A DNA stretch of 64,000 bases. Source: Actimicrobium antarcticum. GTDB taxonomy: Bacteria; Pseudomonadota; Gammaproteobacteria; Burkholderiales; Burkholderiaceae_D. Numbering within the stretch: position 1 is the first letter of the stretch; every line of letters begins with the position of its first letter. Positions 17,040-25,784 of the stretch are shown piece after piece. The DNA lies in assembly GCF_039536745.1 (NCBI RefSeq), contig NZ_BAAAZE010000007.1:186001-250000 (forward strand), in the 5' to 3' direction. The notes under the pieces are model-generated. The model worked only from the letters and a program-made list of their open reading frames with translations, was not told where the DNA came from and made no database searches. A program made the position numbers and the translations under genes.

Positions 17040-17497
17040 GATTTTGGCGTATTGCCACCACGGCGTGGGGGCTCGATAAAAGCTGCGACGGCGCCCGACT
17101 GTACGGTGGTCGCTGGAACCCGGTCGGTGTTCCGGTGATGTATGCGGGCACCACGATCGAGCTCTGTGCACTTGAAAAATTTGTCCATTTGTCCGGCGTC
17201 ACGGCGCCAGCGATGGTGCTGGTCGCGATCGATGTGCCTGACGAAGCCACGATGTTTACGCCGGATCTGGCTGCGCTGCCATCCGACTGGGCCGATCTGC
17301 CGACCCCGGCGAGTGCCCAGCAGGTCGGCAGACTATGGCTCGCCTCCCCCGATGCCTTCGTGATGCTGGCACCATCGGCCATCATTCCCGAGTCCCGCAT
17401 CGCGGTGATCAACGCCGCCCATCCGGCTTATGCCGATGTGACTCTCAAAGTCATCCGCGATTTCACGTTCGATCGCCGCATGATGGCAGCGCGGTGA
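17036..17497 (+). CDS. RES-domain toxin
   Basis: This 153-residue protein of the RES family degrades or modifies NAD+ in characterised members (for example MbcT). Conserved residues are visible: Arg in MRFWRIA, YGGRWNPVGVPVMYA, and the Glu in IELCALEKFVH. The start is TTG 17036, overlapping the antitoxin stop as TTGA. A weak start with an overlap is consistent with toxin made below antitoxin level. Confidence 0.88.
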   Translation: MRFWRIATTAWGLDKSCDGARLYGGRWNPVGVPVMYAGTTIELCALEKFVHLSGVTAPAMVLVAIDVPDEATMFTPDLAALPSDWADLPTPASAQQVGRLWLASPDAFVMLAPSAIIPESRIAVINAAHPAYADVTLKVIRDFTFDRRMMAAR

Positions 17498-17519
17498 CCG
17501 TCTGGCGTAATACCCGAAT

Positions 17520-17834
17520 TCAGGCCGACAACTTCAGCCCGACAATCCCCGCCGCAATCAATGCAAGGCTCGCCAGCCGCGCAGCACTGACGACTTCCCC
17601 AAGAAAAACCATGCCGACCAACGCCGTACCGACGGCACCAACACCAACCCAGACCGCGTAGGCGGTGCCTACCGGCAGCGTTTTCATCGCGATACCCAGC
17701 AGTCCCACACTGAGCAGCATCGCCAGCACCGTGAAGACGGTCGGCCACAGCCGCGTGAAACCGTCGGTGAACTTGAGCCCGATGGCCCAGCAAATTTCAA
17801 ATAGTCCGGCAACGACCAGAATGATCCAGTTCAT
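17520..17834 (-). CDS. sugE: SMR family guanidinium exporter, SugE/Gdx type
   Basis: This four-helix small multidrug resistance protein (104 aa) has the essential Glu13 in AGLFEICWAIGLKFTDG, which identifies the SugE/Gdx rather than the EmrE branch. Gdx proteins export guanidinium. The assignment is strongly supported by the guanidine-II riboswitch upstream (17853-17894). It lies after rmuC on the minus strand. Confidence 0.92.
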   Translation of the reverse strand: MNWIILVVAGLFEICWAIGLKFTDGFTRLWPTVFTVLAMLLSVGLLGIAMKTLPVGTAYAVWVGVGAVGTALVGMVFLGEVVSAARLASLALIAAGIVGLKLSA

Positions 17835-17852
17835 CTGACACCTCTCGTGAAC

Positions 17853-17894
17853 GGGGCCGTCCCCTGATGAAAATGGCAGCCGGGTCGTCCCGGC
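17853..17894 (-). promoter_or_regulatory. Guanidine-II (mini-ykkC) riboswitch
   Basis: On the minus strand two adjacent hairpins have ACGR tetraloops. The first is GCCGGG-ACGA-CCCGGC (17894-17879) and the second is GGGG-ACGG-CCCC (17864-17853). They are separated by a 14-base linker. This is exactly the mini-ykkC/guanidine-II architecture. The second hairpin ends 18 bases before the sugE ATG, placing a GAGAGG ribosome-binding site between them, so control of translation by free guanidine is expected. Confidence 0.9.
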
Positions 17895-17915
17895 CGCCGG
17901 TCTGCGCAGGTGTGC

Positions 17916-19367
17916 TCAGACCGGTTCGTCACGGATGTCATCGAGCGCATCGACACCCAGTACCTGTTGCGCCTCGACCGCGGGCAAAGCTTCGACCGAT
18001 TTCAGCTTGCGCGCCATCTGGCGACTGCGCACTTCGGCGTTTTCGATATTTTTGGCAGCACGTTCCAGCGCCACGCGGGTGGCCGACAGCACGTCGCCAA
18101 ACTTGCCGAACTCCGTCTTGACCGCGCCCAGCACTTGCCATACTTCGGACGAGCGCTTCTCCAGTGCCAGTGTACGAAAACCCATTTGCAGGCTGTTGAG
18201 CAAGGCCGACAAGGTCGACGGTCCGGCGATGCTGACACGGTGCAAACGCTGCAGGTCATCGGCCAGTCCGGGCCGCCGCATGACTTCGGCGTACAAGCCT
18301 TCGGTCGGCAAAAACAGGATCGCAAAGTCGGTCGTCAGCGGTGGCGACAGGTATTTTTCGGCGATGGTTTTGGCTTCGCCGCGAATTACGCGTTCCAGTT
18401 CGCGACCGGCGGTGGCGACACCGTCGGCGTCGGCGCGGTCAGCCGCATCGGACAGGCGCTCGTACTGCTCTTTTGGAAACTTGGCGTCGATCGGCATCCA
18501 GACCGGCGTAGTGCCATGATCCTGGCCGGGCAATTTGATGGCGAATTCGACCCGCGCGCCGGTGCCGGGGATGGTCTCGACATTCTTGGCATATTGCTCG
18601 GACGTGAGGACTTGTTCGAGCAGCATTTCGAGCTGGACTTCGCCCCAGGTGCCACGGGTTTTGACGTTGGTCAGGACGCGCTTCAGGTCACCGACGCCAA
18701 TCGCCAGTTGCTGCATTTCGCCCAATCCCTGATGCACTTTTTCCAGCCGGTCAGAGACCAGCTTGAAGGATTCGCCAAGACGCTGCTCCAGCGTCGCATG
18801 CAGTTTTTCATCGACGGTCTTGCGCATTTCTTCGAGCCGCGCACCGTTGTCGGTTTGCAGGTCTTTGATTTTTTCTTCCAGCGTCGCGCGCACTTCGGTC
18901 ATGCGCTGGGCGTTCGATTCGGTCAGCGCGGTGAGGCTGAGATTGAGCGTATCGCCAAAGCGCTTCAGCGCCAGCGATTGTTCTTCACGGCCGGCCTGGG
19001 CTTGCAGCGTGATGGCCTGGCGCATCGATTCGAGCTGCTGTGCATTGGCGTCGTTGAGCTTGGCCAGTTGCTGCGAAAACGCATCGATCTGGTTATTCTG
19101 CATCGTTGCCACGCCTGTTAGCTGGGACGATAGCGTTTGCTGGAAATGGACAAAATTGCCGGCCACTTCCTGGCGCGAACCTTGCGCTGACGCTTGCAAC
19201 TGACGCTCCATGCGTTCGCTGCCCAGCTCCTGATGGCGCTGCAGTTCGGTCTGCATTTGCCGCATCGGCGCAGCCATATCGCCGCCGCGAGCGCGCAGCA
19301 ACAGCAGGATTTGCAACGCCAGCATTACCAGCACCAGCAACAGGAGAACCAGTTCGATCGTCGTCAT
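17916..19367 (-). CDS. rmuC: DNA recombination protein RmuC
   Basis: RmuC (483 aa) limits DNA inversion and rearrangement in E. coli. It has an N-terminal membrane helix (residues 5-25) and a long coiled-coil region (about 30-215). The conserved nuclease-like RmuC domain follows: KTRGTWGEVQLEMLLEQVL, PIDAKFPKEQYERL, AILFLPTEGLYAEVMRRPGL, IAGPSTLSALLNSLQMGF. Start 19367 follows the globin gene by 39 bases. Confidence 0.95.
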   Translation of the reverse strand: MTTIELVLLLLVLVMLALQILLLLRARGGDMAAPMRQMQTELQRHQELGSERMERQLQASAQGSRQEVAGNFVHFQQTLSSQLTGVATMQNNQIDAFSQQLAKLNDANAQQLESMRQAITLQAQAGREEQSLALKRFGDTLNLSLTALTESNAQRMTEVRATLEEKIKDLQTDNGARLEEMRKTVDEKLHATLEQRLGESFKLVSDRLEKVHQGLGEMQQLAIGVGDLKRVLTNVKTRGTWGEVQLEMLLEQVLTSEQYAKNVETIPGTGARVEFAIKLPGQDHGTTPVWMPIDAKFPKEQYERLSDAADRADADGVATAGRELERVIRGEAKTIAEKYLSPPLTTDFAILFLPTEGLYAEVMRRPGLADDLQRLHRVSIAGPSTLSALLNSLQMGFRTLALEKRSSEVWQVLGAVKTEFGKFGDVLSATRVALERAAKNIENAEVRSRQMARKLKSVEALPAVEAQQVLGVDALDDIRDEPV

Positions 19368-19406
19368 ATTGGAGAGAAGGTTGAAGCCGGAGCGACCGGC
19401 AGAGAC

Positions 19407-19820
19407 TCAACCTTCACGGTTGCGCATCCAGTCTGCGGTTTGATAAAACGACGCGATGAGGCGGTCACGCAAGGTCTCCTCGATGCCGATATCCTGCAGC
19501 GCAAAGGCCATGCATTGCATCCACTGATCGCGCACGCTGACACCGATCGGATATGGCAAATGACGCGCCCGCAAGCGTGGATGGCCATAGCGTTGCACAT
19601 ATAAATCCGGGCCACCGCTCCAGCCGGTCAGGAACCAGTACAGCTTGTCGCGCGAGCCATCCAGCGTGCCCGGATGCAGCGCCCGCAGTTCGGCGAATTC
19701 GGGTTCCAGGTCCATCAGATCGTAGAAGCGATCGACCAGTTCGCGCACCCGTTCGGCGCCACCGATCAGATCGAACAGCAGCGCAGATTGTGCGGGTTCC
19801 GGAGCAGATTCAGTGGTCAT
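19407..19820 (-). CDS. Group II truncated haemoglobin
   Basis: This 137-residue trHbO-type globin starts LFDLIGGAERVRELVDRFYD and has TGWSGGPDLYVQRYG followed by HPRLRARHLPYPI, containing the proximal His region and the Trp of group II. Such proteins bind O2 or NO and are linked to redox stress. I use ATG 19820 (MTTESAPEPA); the frame is open upstream but overlaps the permease gene. It is likely co-transcribed with the permease and rmuC. Confidence 0.9.
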   Translation of the reverse strand: MTTESAPEPAQSALLFDLIGGAERVRELVDRFYDLMDLEPEFAELRALHPGTLDGSRDKLYWFLTGWSGGPDLYVQRYGHPRLRARHLPYPIGVSVRDQWMQCMAFALQDIGIEETLRDRLIASFYQTADWMRNREG

Positions 19821-19855
19821 GAGCTTGAGTTTGAAAGTATAAAAACGCGTCCATG

Positions 19856-22357
19856 TCAGGCCTCGCGCAGGGTTTGCAGCGGCGGTTGATTGAGCACATT
19901 GCGCAATCCGACCCAGCCACCGAATACCGCGCACGCGGCGCCCGCAACCAGACCAGAGAGCCAGACCAGCGGACTGAACTGCCACGTGAAATCGAACACG
20001 ATGGTGGCCAGCGACCAGCCGACTGCCGCCGCGCCGCTCGCTGCCAGCAACCCGGACAGGCCGCCCACCAGCACGAACTCGATCCACTGCGCTTGCGACA
20101 ATTGCTTGCGCGTGGCGCCGAGCGCGCGCAGCAGGCCGGCCTCACGCGTGCGTTCGTCATGCGAGCCCGCAAGCGCTGCATAGAGCACCAGCACGCCGGA
20201 GGCCAGCGTGAACAGGAACAGGAATTCGACAGCGGTCACGACCTGATCCACCACCGCCTGGATTTGTTTGACGACACTGCCCACATCCACCACCGTCAGG
20301 TTGGGATACTCGCGCGTCAACTGGTTCACCAGCGCGCCATTTTCCGGCGGCAAATGGAATGCGGTGATCCAGCTTTGCGGCGTCTCGGCCATCAGCGTCG
20401 GGTTCAGAATCACAAAGAAATTTACCCGCATCGAACCCCAGTCGAGCTTGCGCAGACTGGTGATCGGGGCCGTGACAATCTGACCGGCAATGTCGAACTT
20501 GAGCGTGTCGCCCAGTTTCAGGTTCAGTGTCTTGGCCAGACCTTCTTCGACCGAGGCTTCGGGCTTGCTGTCATCCAGCCAGCGTCCGGCACTGACCTGG
20601 TTTTGTGGCGGCAGTGCGCTCATCGTCGAGAGGTTGAATTCGCGATCGACCAGCCGCTTGGCGCGGTCATCGACATACGAATCGCTGGCCAGAACATTGT
20701 CATTAATCTGGATCAGGCGTCCCCGTATCATCGGATACAGCTGCGCATTGATTACGCCGTTTTGCGCCAGCTGGGCGGCGACGGCCTGCTTCTGGTCCGG
20801 CTGGATATTGATGACGAACTGGTTTGGCGCATCGGCTGGCGTGGCCTGCCGCCATGCGTTGACCAGGTCCCCGCGCACCACTGTCAGCAATAGCAAGGCC
20901 ATCAGGCCCAGCGACAGTGCGACGATTTGCACCACCGTCGCACCGGGGCGACGCTGCAGGGCCGTGACGGCAAAGCGCCAGCTCGGATGATTGATCAGGC
21001 CGCGCAACGAGCGCAGCGATTTCAGGCTGAGCCAGCCCAGCAGCGCAAACAGCGCCAGCCCCCCCAGAAATCCGCCGGCGGTCAGCAACCCGAGTTTGAC
21101 ATTCCCGGCCTGCCACAGCAGCAGCCCGATGAAGGTCGCCAGTCCGAGTCCGTAGGTCACCAGCGCGACCGGTTGTGGCGCGCCCTGCTCGCGCCGGATC
21201 ACGCGGTTGTGCGGCACATTGCGCAGTTGCAGGATGGGCGGCACGGCAAAGCCGATCAGCAGCAGCAAGCCGGTGGCTATCCCCTGCACCGCCGGCAGGA
21301 AACTGGCGGCCGGCAGATCGTTCGAGACCAGCGTGCCCAGCCATTCCAGCAGCACGAAGTGCGCGCCGAAACCGACCAGCGCACCGATCGCGCTACCGAC
21401 CAGTCCGACCAGCAGAAACTCGACCAGATACAGCAGTGTGACCTGGTTCTGGGTCAGGCCCAGAAAGCGCAGCATCGCGCAGGCATCGACGTGGCGCAGC
21501 ATGAAACGGCGCGCCGCCATCGCGATGGCCACCGCCGCCAGCATCGCTGACAGCAGTCCCACCAGCGACAGGAATTGTTCGGCGCGGTCCAGCGTGGCGC
21601 GCATTTCAGGACGGCCGTTTTCCAGCGATTCGAGACGGATGCCCTTGATGGCGTTCGTGTCGATGCTGGTTTGTACCCATTGCTGAAAGCCGGCTGCGCT
21701 GTCCGGCGATCCGGCCACCAGCAAACGGTAGGTCACGCGCGAGCCGTACTGGATCAGGTTGGTGCTGGCCAGGTCGGTGGCCGACAGCATCACGCGCGGC
21801 GCGAAATTCATGAAGGCGGCACCGCGATCGGGTTCGGAGGTAATCACTCGGGTTACCGTGAAGCGCTTGTCGCCGAGTTGCAGGCTGCCGCCGACCGGCA
21901 GGTTCAGCGCAGTCAGCAGGGTCGGGTCCACCCAGATTGTGCCTGGCGCAGGAATGTCGCGGGTGATGGCGCCGGCATCGGTGAGATTGCCGGCAATTTT
22001 CAGGTTGCCGCGCAGCGGGTAACCGGTGGTGACGGCTTTGACCGACGACAGTTTGGACTGGGTTTGATCGCCCTCGCCCGCCAGCGTCATGCTCGGAAAA
22101 ACTACTGTCTCGGCCAGCGACAACCCGCGTCGCAGAGCTTCCTTGCGCCACAGTTCACTAATCGGTGCATCGGCAGTGATCACCAGGTCGGCGCCCAGCA
22201 ACTGGTGCGCATCGCGGTTCAGGCCGGTGCGCATGCGGTCCACAAAAAAGCCGACCGAAGCAAGCGCCGCCACCGCCACCGTCAGGGCGATCAGCAAAAA
22301 GCGCAGTTCACCGGCGCGCCAGTCGCGCAGGGTCATGCGCAGCGACTGCATCAGCAT
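19856..22357 (-). CDS. FtsX-family ABC permease, YbbP-like
   Basis: This 833-residue permease has a first TM near 20-40, a large extracytoplasmic domain, several central TM segments, a second extracytoplasmic domain and C-terminal TM segments. FtsX-like cores include MRATLDRAEQFLSLVGLLSA and LAGSHDERTREAGLLRALGA. It resembles YbbP, which works with the ATPase YbbA, but no ATPase gene is adjacent. The ATG at 22357 shares one base with the adenine deaminase stop (TGATG). Confidence 0.88.
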   Translation of the reverse strand: MLMQSLRMTLRDWRAGELRFLLIALTVAVAALASVGFFVDRMRTGLNRDAHQLLGADLVITADAPISELWRKEALRRGLSLAETVVFPSMTLAGEGDQTQSKLSSVKAVTTGYPLRGNLKIAGNLTDAGAITRDIPAPGTIWVDPTLLTALNLPVGGSLQLGDKRFTVTRVITSEPDRGAAFMNFAPRVMLSATDLASTNLIQYGSRVTYRLLVAGSPDSAAGFQQWVQTSIDTNAIKGIRLESLENGRPEMRATLDRAEQFLSLVGLLSAMLAAVAIAMAARRFMLRHVDACAMLRFLGLTQNQVTLLYLVEFLLVGLVGSAIGALVGFGAHFVLLEWLGTLVSNDLPAASFLPAVQGIATGLLLLIGFAVPPILQLRNVPHNRVIRREQGAPQPVALVTYGLGLATFIGLLLWQAGNVKLGLLTAGGFLGGLALFALLGWLSLKSLRSLRGLINHPSWRFAVTALQRRPGATVVQIVALSLGLMALLLLTVVRGDLVNAWRQATPADAPNQFVINIQPDQKQAVAAQLAQNGVINAQLYPMIRGRLIQINDNVLASDSYVDDRAKRLVDREFNLSTMSALPPQNQVSAGRWLDDSKPEASVEEGLAKTLNLKLGDTLKFDIAGQIVTAPITSLRKLDWGSMRVNFFVILNPTLMAETPQSWITAFHLPPENGALVNQLTREYPNLTVVDVGSVVKQIQAVVDQVVTAVEFLFLFTLASGVLVLYAALAGSHDERTREAGLLRALGATRKQLSQAQWIEFVLVGGLSGLLAASGAAAVGWSLATIVFDFTWQFSPLVWLSGLVAGAACAVFGGWVGLRNVLNQPPLQTLREA

Positions 22358-23379
22358 CAGGCGACCTGCCCGGCAAAAAAGGACGCGACTTCGTTCAGGT
22401 AGCGTTGCCGTGTCGGCACGTCCAGAAAGGCCGCATCGAAGCTGTTACGGGCGAGTTGCTGCGCATGTTGTCGGGTCAGCGGCAGGGCCTCGAAAGTGGC
22501 GATGAAATTGTCGTTCATGTAGCCACCAAAATAGGCCGGATCGTCCGAATTGACGGTAACGACCAGACCGGCATCGAGCAACTGCAGCAGGTTGTGTTCG
22601 CTCAATTGCGCGACCACGCGCAACTTCAGGTTCGACAATGGACAGACCGTGAGCGGAATTTTGTCGCGCGCCAGACGTGCGGTCAGTGCGGCGTCTTCGA
22701 GGCAGCGCACGCCATGGTCGATGCGTTCGACATGCAGCACATCAAGTGCGGAGGCGATGTAGGCCGGCGGACCTTCTTCGCCGGCGTGCGCGACCAGATG
22801 CAGGCCAAGCTGGCGGCACTTGGCGAAGACGCGGGCGAATTTTTCGGGAGGATGGCCCAGCTCGGAGGAGTCGAGCCCGACGCCGATGAATTTGTCGCGG
22901 TAAGGCATGGCCTGTTCGAGCGTGTCGAAGGCGTCGTCTTCCGACAGATGGCGCAGGAAGCACAGGATCAATGCACCGGTCATGCCCCACTCTGTATGCG
23001 CGTCCTGCACCGCGCGCCAGATCCCGTTAATCACCACATCCATCGCGACACCACGCGCCGTGTGGGTTTGCGGATCAAAAAACAGTTCGGTGTGGCGGAC
23101 ATTGTCCTGCTGCGCGCGCAGCAGATAGGCCCGGGTCATGTCGTAAAAATCCTGCTCGGTCAGCAGCACGCTGGCACCAGCGTAATAAATGTCGAGAAAC
23201 GATTGCAGATCGGTGAACGCGTAGGCTGCGCGCAGCGTCTCGACGGAGTCGAAAGCGAGTGCGACATTATTGCGTTTGGCCAGTGCGAAGATCAATTCCG
23301 GCTCCAGCGAGCCTTCGATATGGATATGCAGCTCTGCCTTGGGCATCCGCTGCACGATGTGGCGCAGTGCGTCATTCAT
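22357..23379 (-). CDS. Adenine deaminase (adenosine-deaminase fold)
   Basis: This 340-residue amidohydrolase has metal ligands in LHIHIEGSL (H18, H20), VAHAGEE, and NSDDPAYFGG, and the catalytic-loop His in ERIDHGVRC. The segment VGLDSSELGHPPEKF distinguishes the adenine deaminase branch from true adenosine deaminases, so conversion of adenine to hypoxanthine is the likely reaction. The nearby BMP-family binding protein suggests purine or nucleoside uptake. Its start at 23379 follows the terminator of the upstream gene, so it may have its own promoter. Confidence 0.88.
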   Translation of the reverse strand: MNDALRHIVQRMPKAELHIHIEGSLEPELIFALAKRNNVALAFDSVETLRAAYAFTDLQSFLDIYYAGASVLLTEQDFYDMTRAYLLRAQQDNVRHTELFFDPQTHTARGVAMDVVINGIWRAVQDAHTEWGMTGALILCFLRHLSEDDAFDTLEQAMPYRDKFIGVGLDSSELGHPPEKFARVFAKCRQLGLHLVAHAGEEGPPAYIASALDVLHVERIDHGVRCLEDAALTARLARDKIPLTVCPLSNLKLRVVAQLSEHNLLQLLDAGLVVTVNSDDPAYFGGYMNDNFIATFEALPLTRQHAQQLARNSFDAAFLDVPTRQRYLNEVASFFAGQVA

Positions 23380-23423
23380 GCGTGTGTCCTTTACAGTAGC
23401 CGACCATCATAAAGGAATCGCCA

Positions 23424-23457
23424 AAGAAAAACCGCCGGGCTGTTCGGCCGGCGGTTT
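23424..23457 (-). terminator. Intrinsic terminator after the BMP lipoprotein gene
   Basis: On the minus strand AAACCGCCGGCC, loop, GGCGGTTT is followed by TTTCTTT. It separates the lipoprotein gene from the deaminase gene. Confidence 0.85.
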
Positions 23458-23491
23458 GATTGGGTCATCTGATTGCCTGGCAATCAGCGCA

Positions 23492-24634
23492 TCACTTCGG
23501 AATCGATCCCTCGACACCCTTTACATAAAAATTCAATCCCTTCATCTCCTTGATCTCCATCGATTTCCCGGCGGGCACGACTTCCTTGCCAGCCTGATCG
23601 ATGATCGGCCCCTGGAATGGCATCAACTTGCCCTCCTTGATTGCGGCAGTTTTTTCATCCAGCAATGCCTTGACCTCTGGCGGTAACGCAGGGTTGACGC
23701 TGGCCATCACGATGGCGCCTTCTTTGACACCCCACCAGCTGTCTTCGCTCTTCAGGCTGCCGGCCAGCATGTCGGTCACCACCTTGGTGTAATACGGTGC
23801 CCAGTTGATCGCGGCCGAGGCCAGGTGCGCTTTCGGACCAACTTTCGACATGTCCGAATCCCAACCGAAGGCATACACGCCTTTTTCTTCGGCGGCCTGC
23901 AGTGTCGCTGGCGAATCGGTGTTCTGGATCAGCACATCGACGCCCTGCCCGATCAGTGCCAGCGCGCCTTCGCGTTCCTTGCCCGGATCGAACCATTTGT
24001 TGATCCAGACCACGCGGGTGGTGACTTTCGGATTGCTGCTTTGTGCGCCGAGCGTGAAGGCGTTGATGTTACGGATCACTTCGGGGATGGGAATCGAGGC
24101 AACGACACCGAGCTTGTCGGACTTGGTCATCTTGCCGGCGACGACACCGGCGAGGTAGGCACCTTCATAGGTATGCGCGTCGTACACGCCCATGTTGTCG
24201 GCCATTTTATAGCCGGTCGCGTGCTGGAATTTTACGGCAGGAAAATCCTTTGCCACTTTCAGCATCGGCTCCATGTAGCCAAACGTCGTGCCGAAAATAA
24301 GCGTGTTGCCTTGCGCGGCCAGGTCACGAAAGACGCGCTCGGAATCGGCACCTTCGGCCACATTTTCGACGAACGTAGTTTTGACCTTGTCGCCGAACTG
24401 CGCTTCGATGGCTTTGCGACCAAGATCATGGGCGTAGGTCCAGCCAGCGTCGCCGACGGGTCCGATATACACGAAGCCAATTTTCAGCGGACCCGCAGCG
24501 GCTGGCGCAGCAGCGACAGAACTTGCGGCGGGCGCCACCTGGGCTTCTTCTTTTTTGCTGCAGCCAAACAATGAGACGGCGGCGGCAAGCGTGAGCAGGC
24601 GCAATGCATGTCTTCTCTTCAGGGATTCAAGCAT
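23492..24634 (-). CDS. BMP-family ABC transporter substrate-binding lipoprotein
   Basis: This 380-residue periplasmic lipoprotein has signal peptide LLTLAAAVSLFGC with lipidated Cys25, an Ala/Pro-rich linker, and a PnrA/Med-type fold (KIGFVYIGPVGDAGWTYAHD, NTLIFGTTFGYMEPM, GVYDAHTYEGAYLAGVVAG). BMP proteins bind purine nucleosides or related compounds. The permease and ATPase of the transporter are not in the window. Proximity to adenine deaminase supports a purine substrate. Confidence 0.9.
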   Translation of the reverse strand: MLESLKRRHALRLLTLAAAVSLFGCSKKEEAQVAPAASSVAAAPAAAGPLKIGFVYIGPVGDAGWTYAHDLGRKAIEAQFGDKVKTTFVENVAEGADSERVFRDLAAQGNTLIFGTTFGYMEPMLKVAKDFPAVKFQHATGYKMADNMGVYDAHTYEGAYLAGVVAGKMTKSDKLGVVASIPIPEVIRNINAFTLGAQSSNPKVTTRVVWINKWFDPGKEREGALALIGQGVDVLIQNTDSPATLQAAEEKGVYAFGWDSDMSKVGPKAHLASAAINWAPYYTKVVTDMLAGSLKSEDSWWGVKEGAIVMASVNPALPPEVKALLDEKTAAIKEGKLMPFQGPIIDQAGKEVVPAGKSMEIKEMKGLNFYVKGVEGSIPK

Positions 24635-24972
24635 GGGAGGTGTCCTCTATGGGGTGATCGAATTGGGTTCGCCGGACTGATCGGACGAGCAGAACTGTAC
24701 AACATTGTGCCGCGCCTTTGGCAGGTGAATCAGAAGGGTATGGGCCACGATCGAACGCTAATGAGAGTATGCCTGCCTGCACTCGCTTTTCGGGGTTGAA
24801 ATAGCGTGCTGGTTTTTGTCACCCCATCATGCAAGCACCCTGAACGATTCTGCTTTTTTCATGCAGGGATTGCGCACTGAATGGAGACGTTGCCAGTAAT
24901 TGCCGTTTATGTGAGACTCGGCAACACACGGCACTGGACGCCTGCCAACCACAACAAAAAGGACGCCGAGCG
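24635..24972. other. Divergent intergenic region, BMP gene / receiver gene
   Basis: These 338 bp lie between a minus-strand and a plus-strand gene and must carry both promoters. No gene, repeat or confident riboswitch fold was seen. An AAAAAGGACG ribosome-binding site precedes the receiver gene at about 24956-24965. Confidence 0.5.
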
Positions 24973-25461
24973 ATGCTCAGAGTAGTAATCATTGATGACA
25001 ATGCGGTGACGCGTAATCTATTAACGACCATGCTGGTCGCCGGAGGCCATGAGGTAGTCGGCGATTCCAATACCAGCGATGCAGGCCTTGCCCGCGCCAT
25101 CAAACTGCGGCCGCAACTGCTGTGCATCGACATTGGAACGGATCCCGTTCGCAGCATGGAAATACTTGACCTGTTGCGCGCATCGTTACCGAAAGTACTG
25201 ATCTTCATCGTGTCTGCCAACATGGATCCCGAGATTGTTCAGGGTGCGCTACAACGCGGCGTTCACGGCTTCATTGTCAAGCCGTTCAAATCAACGACGG
25301 TGACCGCGATCATCCGGAATGCAATCCTGAAACTGGCACGCGCCCAAACCCGCACGGTGGCGAATCAGACAGCGGAAGACCCCATCAGTGTCGACCAGCC
25401 GTTGCTTGCGGATGCAGCACTAAGACCGGAAGACAGTGCCGTCGGTCCGTCGGATACCTGA
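24973..25461 (+). CDS. Single-domain response regulator (CheY-like receiver)
   Basis: The 162-residue protein has a receiver domain only: acidic pocket VVIIDDN, phospho-acceptor Asp53 in LLCIDIG, switch Ser in FIVSANMD, and KPF. A disordered tail of about 40 residues has no output domain. The residues after Asp53 (IGTDPVRS) differ from the usual MPxMxG. No kinase gene adjoins, so its partner is unknown. Confidence 0.85.
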   Translation: MLRVVIIDDNAVTRNLLTTMLVAGGHEVVGDSNTSDAGLARAIKLRPQLLCIDIGTDPVRSMEILDLLRASLPKVLIFIVSANMDPEIVQGALQRGVHGFIVKPFKSTTVTAIIRNAILKLARAQTRTVANQTAEDPISVDQPLLADAALRPEDSAVGPSDT

Positions 25462-25688
25462 CTCCGACGCTCGCTTTCCGGGCGAGCAATTCGTTACTCT
25501 CAAGGGCAACTTCAAGACCCAACGCAGCGCTCGATTCGCACGGTGAATGCAAACGCCCTTCAAGCTGGAAAAACTCCCGCCATGCCCGAACGTGGTTGCG
25601 CTTCGCGCTTTCGTCCGGCACTGACAAGACACTCATCCCAATCCGCGTGGTGTAAAAGTGACGAGCGCTCAACTTTAAAAACTATTGG

Positions 25689-25717
25689 TTACAAAAAATT
25701 CAGGCTAGCGGTATATT
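25689..25717 (+). promoter_or_regulatory. Sigma-70-like promoter of a candidate sRNA
   Basis: TTACAA (25689-25694), a 17-base spacer, and TATATT (25712-25717). The predicted start is near 25724. A strong terminator lies 32 bases further on. Confidence 0.6.
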
Positions 25718-25723
25718 GGAATC

Positions 25724-25784
25724 GCTTCATCTGCAATACCTCTCCAAATGGGTTTGAGCCCGCTTCACCGCGGGCTCTTTTTTT
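25724..25784 (+). ncRNA. Candidate orphan small RNA (about 60 nt)
   Basis: The segment lies between a promoter with optimal spacing and a terminator hairpin with seven T residues. It has no reading frame with a ribosome-binding site. The single-stranded 5' part reads CTTCATCTGCAATACCTCTC, then CAAATGGGTTT. I do not recognise its family. It could instead be just the terminator of the receiver gene 295 bases upstream. Confidence 0.5.
25756..25784 (+). terminator. Intrinsic terminator
   Basis: A perfect 8-bp stem, GAGCCCGC (25756-25763) and GCGGGCTC (25770-25777), with TTCACC loop, is followed by seven T residues. Confidence 0.9.

Noticed and set aside
17910..19121. Long open frame on the plus strand opposite rmuC
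   Set aside because: It mirrors the rmuC codons, has no ribosome-binding site, and its product resembles no family. RmuC on the minus strand has clear homology.
22357..23379. Adenosine deaminase as the name of this gene
   Set aside because: The VGLDSSELGHPPEKF segment is typical of the adenine deaminase branch; adenosine deaminases have a different sequence there.
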